NCBI GenBank assembly: GCA_027039745.1
Contig: JALUMP010000023.1
Coordinates: forward strand, 1-13,636
Origin: Candidatus Parcubacteria bacterium
GTDB taxonomy: Bacteria; Patescibacteriota; Minisyncoccia; Phycocordibacterales; GCA-2747955
DNA length: 13,636 nt
Reading direction: 5' to 3'
Part shown: positions 1 through 8,077 of the stretch, one piece after another
Layout of the letters: each line of letters starts with the position of its first letter
Position numbering within the stretch: the stretch's first letter is position 1
The notes under the pieces: model-generated
What the model saw: the letters and a program-made list of their open reading frames with translations, nothing else
Databases searched by the model: none
What the model was told of the DNA's origin: nothing
Translations under genes and position numbers: made by a program

Positions 1-73
1 ATATAAATCTTCTATAATTTATTCTACTAAATTTTTACTCTAAAAAAACTTTTCACACAAAATATAAAACTAT

Positions 74-104
74 TAAAAAACCTATCTTGTGTAAAGTAGG
101 TTTT
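74..104 (-). terminator. Intrinsic terminator after the acidic membrane-protein gene
   Basis: On the minus strand an 8-bp stem (AAAACCTA pairing with TAGGTTTT, plus strand 77-84 with 97-104) is followed directly by a run of six U (plus-strand A at 75-80). A few extra pairs can form inside the loop. It lies about 22 bp past the stop codon at 127-129 and in the right orientation to end the two-gene unit 1328-127. Seen in the sequence; termination activity is inferred. Confidence 0.75.
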
Positions 105-126
105 AATAATATTTAAATAATTTTAT

Positions 127-441
127 TTAAATATTTAAATCTAAATTAAGATCATCTAACCCCCCAAGGTCAACATCCAAATCAGGAACTTCTACATCTT
201 TTTCTATATCTTCAACTTCTGTTGAATCAGAAACATTAGAAACCTTATTTTCAACTTCACTTGTTTTCATTAAATCATCGTCAAAATTATTATCTTGTTT
301 TACAACTTTTTCAAAATTACTATTTGAATTGTTGTTTGTGGGTAATTCTGCATTATTTTCATTTTGTTTTAACACAAAAACCAAAACCCCAACTACTAAT
401 GCCAAAATTACAACAACTGAAATTATTTTTTTACTATCCAT
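127..441 (-). CDS. Small membrane-anchored acidic protein, unknown function
   Basis: A 104-aa protein. A short basic start (MDSKK) is followed by one hydrophobic segment at about residues 6-24, which suggests an N-terminal anchor with the rest outside the membrane. The exported part begins with an Asn-rich linker (about 26-42). It then becomes strongly acidic and ends in a low-complexity Asp/Leu stretch with the short repeat LDVDL / LDDL / LDLNI. No enzyme motif is visible and I recognise no family. It starts 2 nt after the stop of the upstream coiled-coil gene (junction TAAATATG), so the two are very probably co-transcribed and translationally coupled. A hairpin terminator follows. The alternating Asp/Leu tail might bind cations or another surface protein, but that is speculation. 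Confidence 0.7.
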   Translation of the reverse strand: MDSKKIISVVVILALVVGVLVFVLKQNENNAELPTNNNSNSNFEKVVKQDNNFDDDLMKTSEVENKVSNVSDSTEVEDIEKDVEVPDLDVDLGGLDDLNLDLNI

Positions 442-443
442 AT

Positions 444-1328
444 TTATTGATTATTAACTGAAGCATTGACTTTCACCTCTGCTTTATTATTTCTGATAAT
501 TGATCTCATTTCTTTTACAATTTCTCTCACAGATTTAAAATAATTTTTAATATCTTCTCGGGCAAGTTTTAACTCTTCCCTGATATTTTTTAACAACGCT
601 CTTACTTCAACTATTTCAGAATTTGAATCTAATTGAGATATTTTTTCTTTAATCATGTCTATTTTTTCATCCAAAGATCTAATGTAAGTTCGTGCTTGTT
701 TTTGTTTCTCTTTTAGTTTTGATACATCATATCCTTTATCAGCCATTTTCTCAATTCTTGTCTCAACTCTAGAATCAATTTTTTTTATTCTTATTCTATA
801 AGCTTCGTATCTCCTTAAAACAAATTTTAATCTTGTTTTAATAAAATTAATTTTCCTTTTTAATAATTCTTCTTTATTATTTGAAACTTTTTCTTTTAAT
901 TCATCTCTTTGTTTTCTAACCTCTGACAAAATAGCTTCTCGTTCTTCTGGAGTCTTCGCCTCTGCTAATTTTGCTTTTATGTCAGCTCGTTGTGATATCA
1001 CATCAGCTCTAAGTTGTTTTTTTTCTGCTCTTACATTACCCCTAAACTCTTTCACCTGTTTCCTTGTGTCTTGCCTAAATCCAGCGACTTGTTTTCTCTC
1101 AGCTTTAATTAATTTTGCTTTGATAGGTCGTATTTGAGGTTGCGCACAATTCCTAATAGCAAAATTACTAGCTTTTACCCCTAATTTCGCTCTACAAGCC
1201 TGCATTTTCATTTTTATAGTTTTATTTGAACTATCTACAGATATAGCTTGGATGTTCCCGACAGCCAACACAGTGGTTGCAAATCCCATAAAAATAAACC
1301 CTAACATTATAAATATTTTTTTAATCAT
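444..1328 (-). CDS. Secreted coiled-coil protein, unknown function
   Basis: A 294-aa protein. Residues 1-22 form a signal peptide: a basic start, a hydrophobic core, and a likely cut after VLA. Two cysteines follow (C45 in QACRAKLG, C61 in RNCAQ) and could form a disulfide. From about residue 65 to 280 the protein is almost entirely Lys/Arg/Glu-rich helix with coiled-coil character, including a segment that runs RVETRIEKMADKGYDVSKL. Similar helical secreted proteins of unknown role are common in CPR genomes, as I recall. No membrane segment lies beyond the signal peptide and there is no catalytic motif. The next gene, an acidic anchored protein, begins 2 nt after its stop; the very basic and very acidic pair might interact, which is inference. 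A possible promoter lies about 100 nt upstream. No Shine-Dalgarno sequence is visible. Confidence 0.75.
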   Translation of the reverse strand: MIKKIFIMLGFIFMGFATTVLAVGNIQAISVDSSNKTIKMKMQACRAKLGVKASNFAIRNCAQPQIRPIKAKLIKAERKQVAGFRQDTRKQVKEFRGNVRAEKKQLRADVISQRADIKAKLAEAKTPEEREAILSEVRKQRDELKEKVSNNKEELLKRKINFIKTRLKFVLRRYEAYRIRIKKIDSRVETRIEKMADKGYDVSKLKEKQKQARTYIRSLDEKIDMIKEKISQLDSNSEIVEVRALLKNIREELKLAREDIKNYFKSVREIVKEMRSIIRNNKAEVKVNASVNNQ

Positions 1329-1431
1329 TGTTTTTCTAAATTAATTTTTTAATTTAATAATCTTTTTAAAACAAAATATCTTCGTTTTCGTTATATAATA
1401 CAAAACAAACGAACATCTTTATCTTACACTA

Positions 1432-1440
1432 TATATAACA
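1432..1440 (-). promoter_or_regulatory. Possible extended -10 promoter for the coiled-coil gene
   Basis: The minus strand reads TGTTATATA, close to the TGTTATAAT element found before rplU, tgt, ftsE and the 47-aa gene. It lies about 100 nt upstream of the ATG at 1328, so a transcript from here would carry a leader, unlike the others. An imperfect inverted repeat (1378-1386 with 1408-1416, 8 of 9 positions paired) sits between it and the gene. No clear -35. The identification is weak in such AT-rich sequence. Confidence 0.35.
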
Positions 1441-1516
1441 AAAAATATAATTTTTTCTTTCAAACAAATAAAAAACAAAAAAATGGAAAAATATCGTGTA
1501 TTTAAGGTAAAAAAAA

Positions 1517-2284
1517 TTAATTTAGTTTTGTTAAAATCTCAGGACCATCTTTTGTTACCAAAATTGTATCTTCAAATTGTGCAGTTTTTTTACCATCAGA
1601 AGTTAAAAACAAATAATCATCAGCCGCTGTTTTTATTTTTCATTTTCCAGCAGTAACAATTGGCTCAACTGCCAATACCATACCTTCTTTAATCTTAACA
1701 ATAGGAACACCTAAATTTTTTGCATTCGGAATAAACGGCTTATCATGTATCTTTTTTCCTACCCCATGTCCACCAAGTTCTTTCACTGTATCAAAACCAT
1801 ATACTCTAGCAGTCTTCTCTGCAGCTTGTCCTATATCTTCTGTAGTATTATCAACGATTGCATTTTTAATAGCCTCAGATGTTACCTCTTCTGCAGTTGC
1901 AATAAGTTTTAAATCTTCTTCTTTCACCTTTCCTACTCCATACGTGCGGCAAATATCCATAAATAACCCTTTATATTGAATCACGATATCTAAAGAAACA
2001 ACATCACCATCTTTTAATCTATAACGATTGTTTTTTGAAATACCATGAGCTACCCCATCATTAATAGAGGTACAAACGGAAGAAGGAAACGGATATGATG
2101 CACCAGCTGGGGTATAGCCAACTGTCGCTGGTTTTGCCCCAACTTCTTTAATCAAACTCAATGACTTGTTTTCAATCTCACCAACTTCTAGACCAACTCT
2201 CAAAAAATTTTTTAACTCACTTAAAATCCAAGCAAGTTTTTTGCCTCCCTCTCTTAAAATTTCAATTTCTTTTTGAGAATACAT
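1517..2284 (-). CDS. map: Methionine aminopeptidase, type I
   Basis: A 255-aa protein that removes the initiator Met from new proteins. One in-frame TGA (1640-1642, residue 215) must be read as Trp; otherwise the protein loses its last 40 residues, including a metal ligand. All active-site residues of the family are present: H80 (VAHG), metal ligands D99 and D110, H173 (GGHGVG), E207 (VEPIV), and E238 (QFEDT), which lies after the TGA. The length matches type I enzymes without an N-terminal extension. A normal TGG Trp occurs at residue 19, so both Trp codons are used. The start is 2 nt after the proS stop (TAAATATG) with no Shine-Dalgarno, which suggests termination-reinitiation. It is the last gene of the tgt-traC-virB4-proS-map run. 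The sequence after its stop holds only a weak AT-only hairpin. Confidence 0.93.
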
Positions 2285-2286
2285 AT

Positions 2287-3564
2287 TTATTTTTTAAAAA
2301 ACTCTATCAACTCTTCTATAGAAAGTATTCTACTTTCTTCTTCATCTCTTTTTTTATATTCAATTCCACCATTTTCTCAAGAACGTGCAGAAACCACGAT
2401 CCTATGTGGAATACCAATCAGATCAGCATCCGCTAATTTTTCTCCAGGTCTTTTATCTCTGTCATCTCACAAAACTTCAATCCCCTTTTCCAGAAGTTTT
2501 TCATAAATTTCTTCTGCTTTTTTATCCTCACCGATATTAATTAGATGAATCTGAAAGGGAGCAACGCTCTCTGGTCAAATAATTCCTTTATTATCCGAAA
2601 ATACCTCTACAATTACACCCATTAACCGTGGTATGCCAATACCATATGATCCCATGTAAACAAGTTGCTCTTCGCCCTTTTCGTTTTTATATGTAAGGTT
2701 TAAAGCCTTCGAAAATTTATCACCTAGATTGTATATATCTCCAACCTCTACAGATTTATATTCTTTAAAAATAGTATCCTTGTCCACCCCAAAATCTGCT
2801 AACACTTCATTATTAAAATCATCTTTATTGATTGAAATATTTTTTTCTTTATTTACCAAAATTATATCTTCACCAGCATCTGTAACAGTTTGAAATTCAT
2901 AGGAATATTTTGAAAAAGAACCACCTGATGAAATAGTAAGATATGTCTGACTCCCCAACCCAACTCTATCAAAAATATGCTTATAAACTATTTTCATTTT
3001 TTCATAAAAATCATCATGTTGTTCTTTGTCTAAAGAAAAATCATATAAATCTTTCATAACAAACTCTCTCCCCCTCATAATACCAGATTTTGCCCTTAGC
3101 TCATTCCTAAACTTTGTTTGAAATTGATAAGCATAAATAGGTAAATCTCTATAAGAAGACACGAAATTTGTCATAATATTTGTTAAAGCCTCTTCGTGAG
3201 TAAAAGCTAGCCCAAGTTTTGTTCCATTCTTAAGCTTTGTTTTAAATCAATCATCAACTACTTCATCATCTCAACGATTTGAAGGCTCTCAGACTTCTTT
3301 TTTTTGAAGAGCTGTCATCTTAAGTTCATTGGCTCCTACTGTATTTAATTCTTCTCTAATAATATTTTTTATTTTTTCAATTACTCTCAAACCTAAAGGT
3401 AAAAAAGAATAAACTCCAGCCATTTCTTTATAAACGTATCCTGCCCTAATTAAAAGTTGAGCATTTTTTGATACTTCATCTGAAGGTGCATTTTTTAATG
3501 TTTTAGTAAAAAGCTTAGATTGCCTTAATCCATTGGATAATCTTTTTTTATTATTTGTTTTCAT
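2287..3564 (-). CDS. proS: Prolyl-tRNA synthetase, compact form
   Basis: A 425-aa class II aminoacyl-tRNA synthetase that charges tRNA-Pro with proline. Under the standard code it is cut into pieces by six TGA codons (3289, 3271, 3247, 2575, 2467, 2377; lower coordinates). Reading them as Trp gives W92, W98, W106, W330, W366 and W396. W92 and W98 fall in the conserved segment that reads ELWxxSGRW in other enzymes, and W330 lies in GIIWPESVAPFQIH. No TGG is used in this gene. Motif 2 (TKFRNELRAKSGIMRGREF) is followed by a short linker rather than the ~180-residue INS editing domain of E. coli-type ProRS; motif 3 follows (YMGSYGIGIPRLMG) and then the anticodon-binding domain. The architecture therefore resembles the short alphaproteobacterial/mitochondrial form, and Ala-tRNA-Pro clearance would need a separate protein. 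It starts 23 nt after virB4 and is followed 2 nt later by map. Confidence 0.95.
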
Positions 3565-3587
3565 AAAATTAATTGTTTTAAAAATTA

Positions 3588-5405
3588 TTAATTTAAAATA
3601 TTTTTTTGTTTTCTAATAGCTAAAATTTGGGATGGGTCAGAAGTAATAATTTGATCTTCTGTGTATGAAGATATTATTTTAATCGCAGCTCTCTTTGTTC
3701 CTGCAAAAAATATTCCTTCTCCAACTCCTGCTTCTAATAATAGGTTTTTTTCTTCATCTGTTAAATTAAATACTTCTTGTAATTTGTCTATTGTGGTAGA
3801 TGATTGTTTCAAAAGTATCTGCATTGAAGAGTTCGTAATAATAGGTACCCCATAGGGAGAATTTAAGAAATCACTAACATCTTGAGTAATTGTTGAAAGA
3901 CCTAAATAGTATTTTCTACCTCTTTTTGCCATTCCAAACAAAAAGGATGCTGCATCTTCTGACTTCATCATTGTTCACGCCTCATCAATTACAAGTAGCC
4001 TTTTTCTCAATGATCTCCTAACTGTATTTCAAATATGATGTGTTATCAAAAACATAGCAATTGGGCGTAAATCGTCTTCCATATCTCGAATAGAAAATAC
4101 AATAACTTGTTTATCCATATCAACATTCGATGGTTTATTTAAAAAACCAGATCAAGAACCATTTGTATATTTAGATAATTTAGCCACCAAATCATTAGTT
4201 CCTTCCATACCAGACAAAACCATTTCAAAATCAGAAAGCATTGGAGGCTCTATTTCTGAAAAATCCACATCAGGAGTAATATCTTTTAATGCATACGTTT
4301 CTGCAATTGCACGATCTACAATAGCATCTTCTTCTGGAGTCATACCCCCAAAAACAATCCTAAAAAAAGCCACCAAAGAAACTATCTGATTCCTTAAAAT
4401 TGTCGTTGCCGACTCATCTTCGCCAACAGGTGGTAGGTCAAAAGGATTAAGGTGATGATTAGAGGTTAAAGAAATATTAAAATATCTTCCATTTACAGCT
4501 TCTGCTAAATATTCATATTCTCTTTCTGGATCAATAACAATTACATGAGAATCAAACATTAAAGTCCTTAAAATCTCAAGCTTTGTTGCATATGATTTTC
4601 CAGCACCAGAAGCCGCAAAAGTAACGGAATTATAATTCGGCAAAGAAAATCTATCAAACAAAATTAAAGAAGAATTATGTCTATTAACCCCATATAAAAT
4701 ACCATCATCTGAAGTTAAATTAAAAGAAATAAAAGGAAAAATAGATGATAGTGGACCAGAATTTAATTTTTGTTGCACACCCAACAAATCTAAATTCAAT
4801 GGCATAGTTGATTTGAACCCTTCTGCTTGTTGATAAATAGCAGGACGAGCATAAATCATTTTGGATTCTAAAATTGTTCTAATCTCAGTTTCAACCTTTG
4901 CTAACTCATCAGTATCTTTTCCATAGACAGTAATATATACACCAACAGAAAATAACTTTTCTAAAGACTGTTGCAACTGATCTCTTAAAACTTCAATATT
5001 TTGATAAGCAGAACCTAAAGCAGGGTCTCTCACCATTCCTTTACGCTCCCTATCCATAATTTGAGATTGAACCTCTGCTATTTTTTTCTGCAAATTTTTC
5101 ATTGCAAATTCTGTAGAAATTGGATTAACAAAAATAGAAATATCAAATTCTTTATCTAAGTTAATCACCTCAGAAAATCACCCATCAGACAAAAAACGTG
5201 GATATTGAATAATATAAAAAGTTCTAGACATTTTGTCACCTAAATCAATATTTTTTGATTTTACATCTAAAGCTGAAGGTGCAATCACATCTTTTAAATC
5301 CAAAACAGCAGCCTGATAAATCTCTTTTGGTAAAATTGGAGACATCTTATATGCATCATCTTCGTTTTTATTTTTATTTTTTTTAAAAAAATCTGAAATT
5401 CCCAT
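3588..5405 (-). CDS. virB4: VirB4/TraC-type conjugation ATPase
   Basis: A 605-aa motor ATPase of a type IV secretion or pilus-type apparatus, of the kind frequent in CPR genomes. Four TGA codons read as Trp: W76 (LSDGWFSEVINLD), W418, W459 and W477. W477 lies in the Walker B segment LLVIDEAW, where VirB4 proteins normally have Trp. Walker A is AASGAGKS (254-261), and a DPEREY motif follows. The N-terminal third carries the helical segment typical of the family. I start it at MGISDFF (5405), 7 nt after the traC-like stop; the longer reading from 5456 would overlap traC-like by 44 nt and begins with an untypical sequence. The start context is AT-rich without Shine-Dalgarno. No other secretion genes (VirB6, VirD4, pilins) lie in this window, so substrate and role (DNA uptake, secretion, attachment) cannot be told. 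Confidence 0.92.
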
Positions 5406-5412
5406 ATTATAT

Positions 5413-6105
5413 TTATTTATGTTTATTTGGAGTACCAACGACTCCTTGCACACCACCTTGGTCAGGGTTAAATATACTATAAAATACTTCTAAAACAGAC
5501 TCTGTATCCAAAGTTTTAATTTTAACTCCTGTTCTTGATAATGCTGAACTCAACAAGCCTGTTCTCTGTTCTAGCTGAGCTTTAGCTTCTTCAAAAATAA
5601 TTCTATCATTAGTAGCATTTTTCTGGTTATTTGAAGATTTATTTCCAAAAAAAGGAATTTTCCCAAATACTCCATTACTAGCCGCAGAAAAAACTACTGG
5701 TCTATATGAAACAACTAAAAAAAACTTTTTATCCATAATATTAATAGCATCTGTAAAATTTTTAATAAATGCAATATACTCAATAGTTTGCAATTTTAAA
5801 ATTTCATTAGTTTGATTTTTTAATCTTTCTTCTAAAATCTCTAAATATGGTTTGATATCAAGTCTTCTAGATTGGATAGAAATTTGCACAGGAAATTCTA
5901 AAACATTCAAGAAGGCCTTAAAGGCATTTATAGTTACCTCTTGTTCTTCATAAGATTTTAAAGAAATATTAACAGATGTTACTAAAGATATAGATACAAG
6001 CGTTCCATCATCCAAAACAACAACTCCATCTTTAACTTCTTTAATCGGAACAAAATCCTGAGAACTTGCTATGTTTGATTGTGGATTTGAAGTGCCTGTT
6101 GTCAT
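5413..6105 (-). CDS. TraC-like protein, partner of VirB4
   Basis: A 230-aa protein resembling the TraC-like/VirB4 N-terminal family seen next to virB4 in CPR genomes. Residues about 17-125 carry the recognisable part: FVPIKEVKDGVVVLDDGT, a beta strand run, a segment with EEQ, FLNVLEFPVQISIQSRRLD, then YLEILEERL and LQTIEYIAFIKNF. A basic, Asn-rich linker follows (about 150-170) and then a helix with QLEQRTGLLSSAL. It has no Walker motif and so is probably a structural companion of the ATPase that starts 7 nt downstream. A TGCTAAAAT element ends 7 nt before the ATG, suggesting its own leaderless promoter in the 39-nt gap after tgt. It contains no Trp codon of either kind. Family assignment is from remembered sequence pattern. 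Confidence 0.8.
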   Translation of the reverse strand: MTTGTSNPQSNIASSQDFVPIKEVKDGVVVLDDGTLVSISLVTSVNISLKSYEEQEVTINAFKAFLNVLEFPVQISIQSRRLDIKPYLEILEERLKNQTNEILKLQTIEYIAFIKNFTDAINIMDKKFFLVVSYRPVVFSAASNGVFGKIPFFGNKSSNNQKNATNDRIIFEEAKAQLEQRTGLLSSALSRTGVKIKTLDTESVLEVFYSIFNPDQGGVQGVVGTPNKHK

Positions 6106-6112
6106 AGTTAAT

Positions 6113-6121
6113 ATTTTAGCA
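6113..6121 (-). promoter_or_regulatory. Extended -10 promoter of traC-like/virB4
   Basis: The minus strand reads TGCTAAAAT, an extended -10 whose hexamer ends exactly 7 nt before the traC-like ATG, the same spacing as before tgt and the 47-aa gene. Transcription would begin at or beside the start codon. It could uncouple the secretion genes from tgt. No -35 evident. Confidence 0.5.
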
Positions 6122-6144
6122 ATTTATGATTTAAATGCAAAGAT

Positions 6145-7437
6145 TTATTCTTTAACTGAATTCTTTTTTTTGTAATATTTATTTAAAAAATCTTTTTTAA
6201 ACTCAAAAAAAAGATTATCAATGACAGATTCTCTTATTTTTTTAACTAAATTTACTACAAAATATAAATTGTGAATAGACGCCAAAGACATTCCTAACAT
6301 CTCTTTTTCTCTTAATAAATGATTCACATAAGCTCTTGTGTAATTTTTACAGGTATAACAACCGCATTTTTTATCAATTGGAGAAAAATCATCTTTAAAT
6401 CGTGCATTTGTAATATTAATCCTTCCATTTTCTGTATGTAAACTTCCATGCCGAGCCATACGAGTTGGGGCAACACAGTCAAAAAAATCCACTCCATTTT
6501 CTACCCCCATAAATAAATCGATCGGCTCTCCAATTCCTAATAAATGCCTCGGCTTGTTTTCTGGTAATTTTTCATTCACAATAGCCACTACTTGATCCAT
6601 GTCATCTTTATCAAAAGAGCCCCCAATTCCAAAACCATCAAAATCTAAAGATCCAATAAACTCTGCAGAAGTTTTTCTTAAATCATCATATCTACCACCT
6701 TGCACAATTCCAAACAAAGCTTGTTTTTTTACACTAGAATCTTTTTTTTTCTCTAATTTTTTGTGTTCTTCTAGTGACCTTTTGGCCCACCTGTGAGTCC
6801 TGTCCATCGCCTCTTTTTGATATTGATAAGTTGCTTGTGGAGAAGTGCATTCATCGAAAGCAAATAAAATATCTGCCCCTAAGTCATGTTGTATTTGTAT
6901 TGACTTTTCTGGAGAAAAAAAATGTTTTGAGCCATTTTTATAAGAACGAAACTCTACTCCATCTTCCGTAATTTTTGCCATTTTTTTTGTAATTGGCATA
7001 TCACAACTAGAACAAACACCACCTTTAGTTTTATTTAAACCTGTTTGTTTAAAACCAGAATCATCTTTAGCAATTTTAGAAATGTTTTCTCCAAATGCTG
7101 CTCCTAGAGAGAAAGCTTGAAAGCCACCAGAGTCTGTCATCATTGGTTTCTTTCAACCAGAAAAACTATGTAAACCACCAGCTTTTTTCAAAATTTTAGG
7201 ACCAGGCGAAAAATACAAATGATAAGTATTAGCTAAAAAAATTTGAGAACCCAAACTGTCTAATTGTTCTATATTTACACCCTTAACATCAGCTTTTGTT
7301 CCTACAGTAGCAAAAGCTGGAGTGAATATTTCACCATGAGGAGTATTAAAGACCCCTGCTCTACCAAGCGTCTTCTTTTTTTTATTATTTAATTTCGCAA
7401 TAATTTGGAAATCAAATTCATTTTTATCATCAGACAT
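6145..7437 (-). CDS. tgt: Queuine tRNA-ribosyltransferase (tRNA-guanine transglycosylase)
   Basis: A 430-aa enzyme that swaps guanine at the tRNA wobble position for a 7-deazaguanine base, part of queuosine modification. One TGA (7153-7155) gives W95 in HSFSGWKKP, a position that is usually Trp, just before the catalytic TDSGGFQ. The general-base Asp is D102 and the nucleophile D320 (FFDCVAPTR). The zinc site is complete: C358, C360, C363 and H389, with the family's 26-residue spacing. The protein is about 50 residues longer than usual, mostly from an insertion at about 113-153 between FSLG and KITEDG, which holds a CSSC pair (C142, C145). A TGTTATAAT element ends 7 nt before the ATG. No other queuosine genes are in the window, so whether the base is made or salvaged is unknown. 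A TGG Trp also occurs (HRWAKRS). Confidence 0.95.
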
Positions 7438-7444
7438 AAAATAT

Positions 7445-7453
7445 ATTATAACA
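7445..7453 (-). promoter_or_regulatory. Extended -10 promoter of tgt, probably leaderless
   Basis: The minus strand reads TGTTATAAT with the hexamer ending 7 nt before the tgt ATG (7437). With the usual 6-8 nt from -10 to start, RNA would begin at the A of the ATG or next to it. No good -35 lies at 16-18 bp; the TG extension could compensate. Identical nonamers precede three other genes here. Confidence 0.65.
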
Positions 7454-7511
7454 CTTAAAAAACAGAGCTATTCTAAAACCTTAATTTATAATCAAAATAT
7501 CTACTATAATT

Positions 7512-7655
7512 TTAATTTATTACAGCTGATTTTAATTCTCCCCACAATTCAATAATTTTATCTCATACTACATGAGGATCTATATTAAAATAAACCAAAG
7601 TATAAATTACAACTATTACGACAATTATTTCTTTAATAAAACCATTTTTTTTCAT
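7512..7655 (-). CDS. Small single-span membrane protein, unknown function
   Basis: A 47-aa open frame seen only when TGA is read as Trp (7563-7565, W31 in PHVVWDKII). It starts with Lys-rich MKKN, has a hydrophobic span at about residues 8-23 (IKEIIVVIVVIYTLVYF), then an amphipathic tail with a second Trp (TGG, ELWGEL) and a TAA stop. An extended -10 TGTTATAAT ends exactly 7 nt before its ATG, as at tgt, which argues that it is a real gene. It lies 74 bp upstream of tgt on the same strand and faces rplU. I recognise no defined family; small one-span proteins of this size next to tgt or ribosomal genes are plausible in CPR genomes. An overlapping ATG at 7659 leads to a stop after eight codons and is not used. 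Confidence 0.72.
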
Positions 7656-7662
7656 CCATCAT

Positions 7663-7671
7663 ATTATAACA
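7663..7671 (-). promoter_or_regulatory. Extended -10 promoter of the 47-aa gene, probably leaderless
   Basis: TGTTATAAT on the minus strand, hexamer ending 7 nt before the ATG at 7655. Same nonamer and spacing as at tgt. It could also feed tgt by read-through, since no clear terminator lies between them. Confidence 0.65.
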
Positions 7672-7721
7672 GAAAAATTCACAAAAAATTAATACATTAT
7701 TTTCCTTCGTTCAACATTATA

Positions 7722-7749
7722 TTGCTTTTTTGACCTTTTTTGTTATAAT
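7722..7749 (+). promoter_or_regulatory. Promoter of rplU
   Basis: A -35-like TTGCTT (7722-7727), a 16-bp spacer and -10 TATAAT (7744-7749) with the TG extension (TGTTATAAT, 7741-7749). The hexamer ends 10 nt before the ATG at 7760, so the leader would be only a few nucleotides. No Shine-Dalgarno is present. This is the best promoter in the window. Confidence 0.75.
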
Positions 7750-7759
7750 CTCGTTCATT

Positions 7760-8077
7760 ATGACATTTGCAATTATCCAAACTGGTGGAAAACAATATAA
7801 AGTCACAACTGGTGATATTATCAATATTGAAAAACTACCAGAAGACTACAAAAAAGGAGATAAAATAGTTTTTAAAGCTGTTTTATTAACTTCAAAAGAT
7901 TCAAAAACAGAAATAGGATCCCCTCTCCTAAAAACCGAAGTTGAAGGAAAATTTATTGAAAATTTTAAAGATAAAAAAGTAAAATCATTGAGATTTAAAA
8001 ATAAAACAAACCAAGGTTCTGGAATACGAAGAGGACATAGACAAAATCTATCGAAAGTAGAAATTACAAAAATATAA
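7760..8077 (+). CDS. rplU: 50S ribosomal protein L21
   Basis: A 105-aa protein of the large ribosomal subunit. It begins MTFAIIQTGGKQYKV, the standard L21 start, and ends with the family's basic C-terminus (GSGIRRGHRQNLSKVEITKI). The length is normal. An in-frame ATG at 7730 would add ten residues but lies upstream of the -10 box and gives a hydrophobic extension foreign to L21, so the start is set at 7760. The gene has its own promoter and a strong hairpin terminator, making it a single-gene transcript unit. The usual partner rpmA (L27) does not follow; whether it is elsewhere or absent cannot be seen. Confidence 0.96.
   Translation: MTFAIIQTGGKQYKVTTGDIINIEKLPEDYKKGDKIVFKAVLLTSKDSKTEIGSPLLKTEVEGKFIENFKDKKVKSLRFKNKTNQGSGIRRGHRQNLSKVEITKI

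Noticed and set aside
2287..3564. proS, alaS, virB4, tgt, map and ftsE as pseudogenes with nonsense mutations
   Set aside because: Every interruption is TGA, none is TAA, TAG or a frameshift; the frame continues cleanly with conserved motifs on both sides, and many independent essential genes show the same pattern.
3975..3977. UGA as selenocysteine
   Set aside because: The positions correspond to Trp, not Cys, in homologues, and single genes hold up to six TGA codons; no SECIS-like context is needed or evident.
5406..5456. Upstream start of VirB4 at 5456
   Set aside because: It would overlap the traC-like gene by 44 nt and begins with a sequence unlike VirB4; MGISDFF at 5405, 7 nt after the traC-like stop, is more natural.
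6599..6971. Plus-strand open frames opposite tgt, map, proS, alaS and ftsE
   Set aside because: They are antisense shadows of conserved genes, with no recognisable motifs or start signals.
7730..7735. TTGACC as the -35 of rplU
   Set aside because: It is only 8 bp from the TATAAT; TTGCTT at 7722-7727 has an acceptable 16-bp spacer.
7730..7759. Upstream ATG of rplU at 7730
   Set aside because: It lies upstream of the -10 box and adds a hydrophobic ten-residue extension absent from L21.
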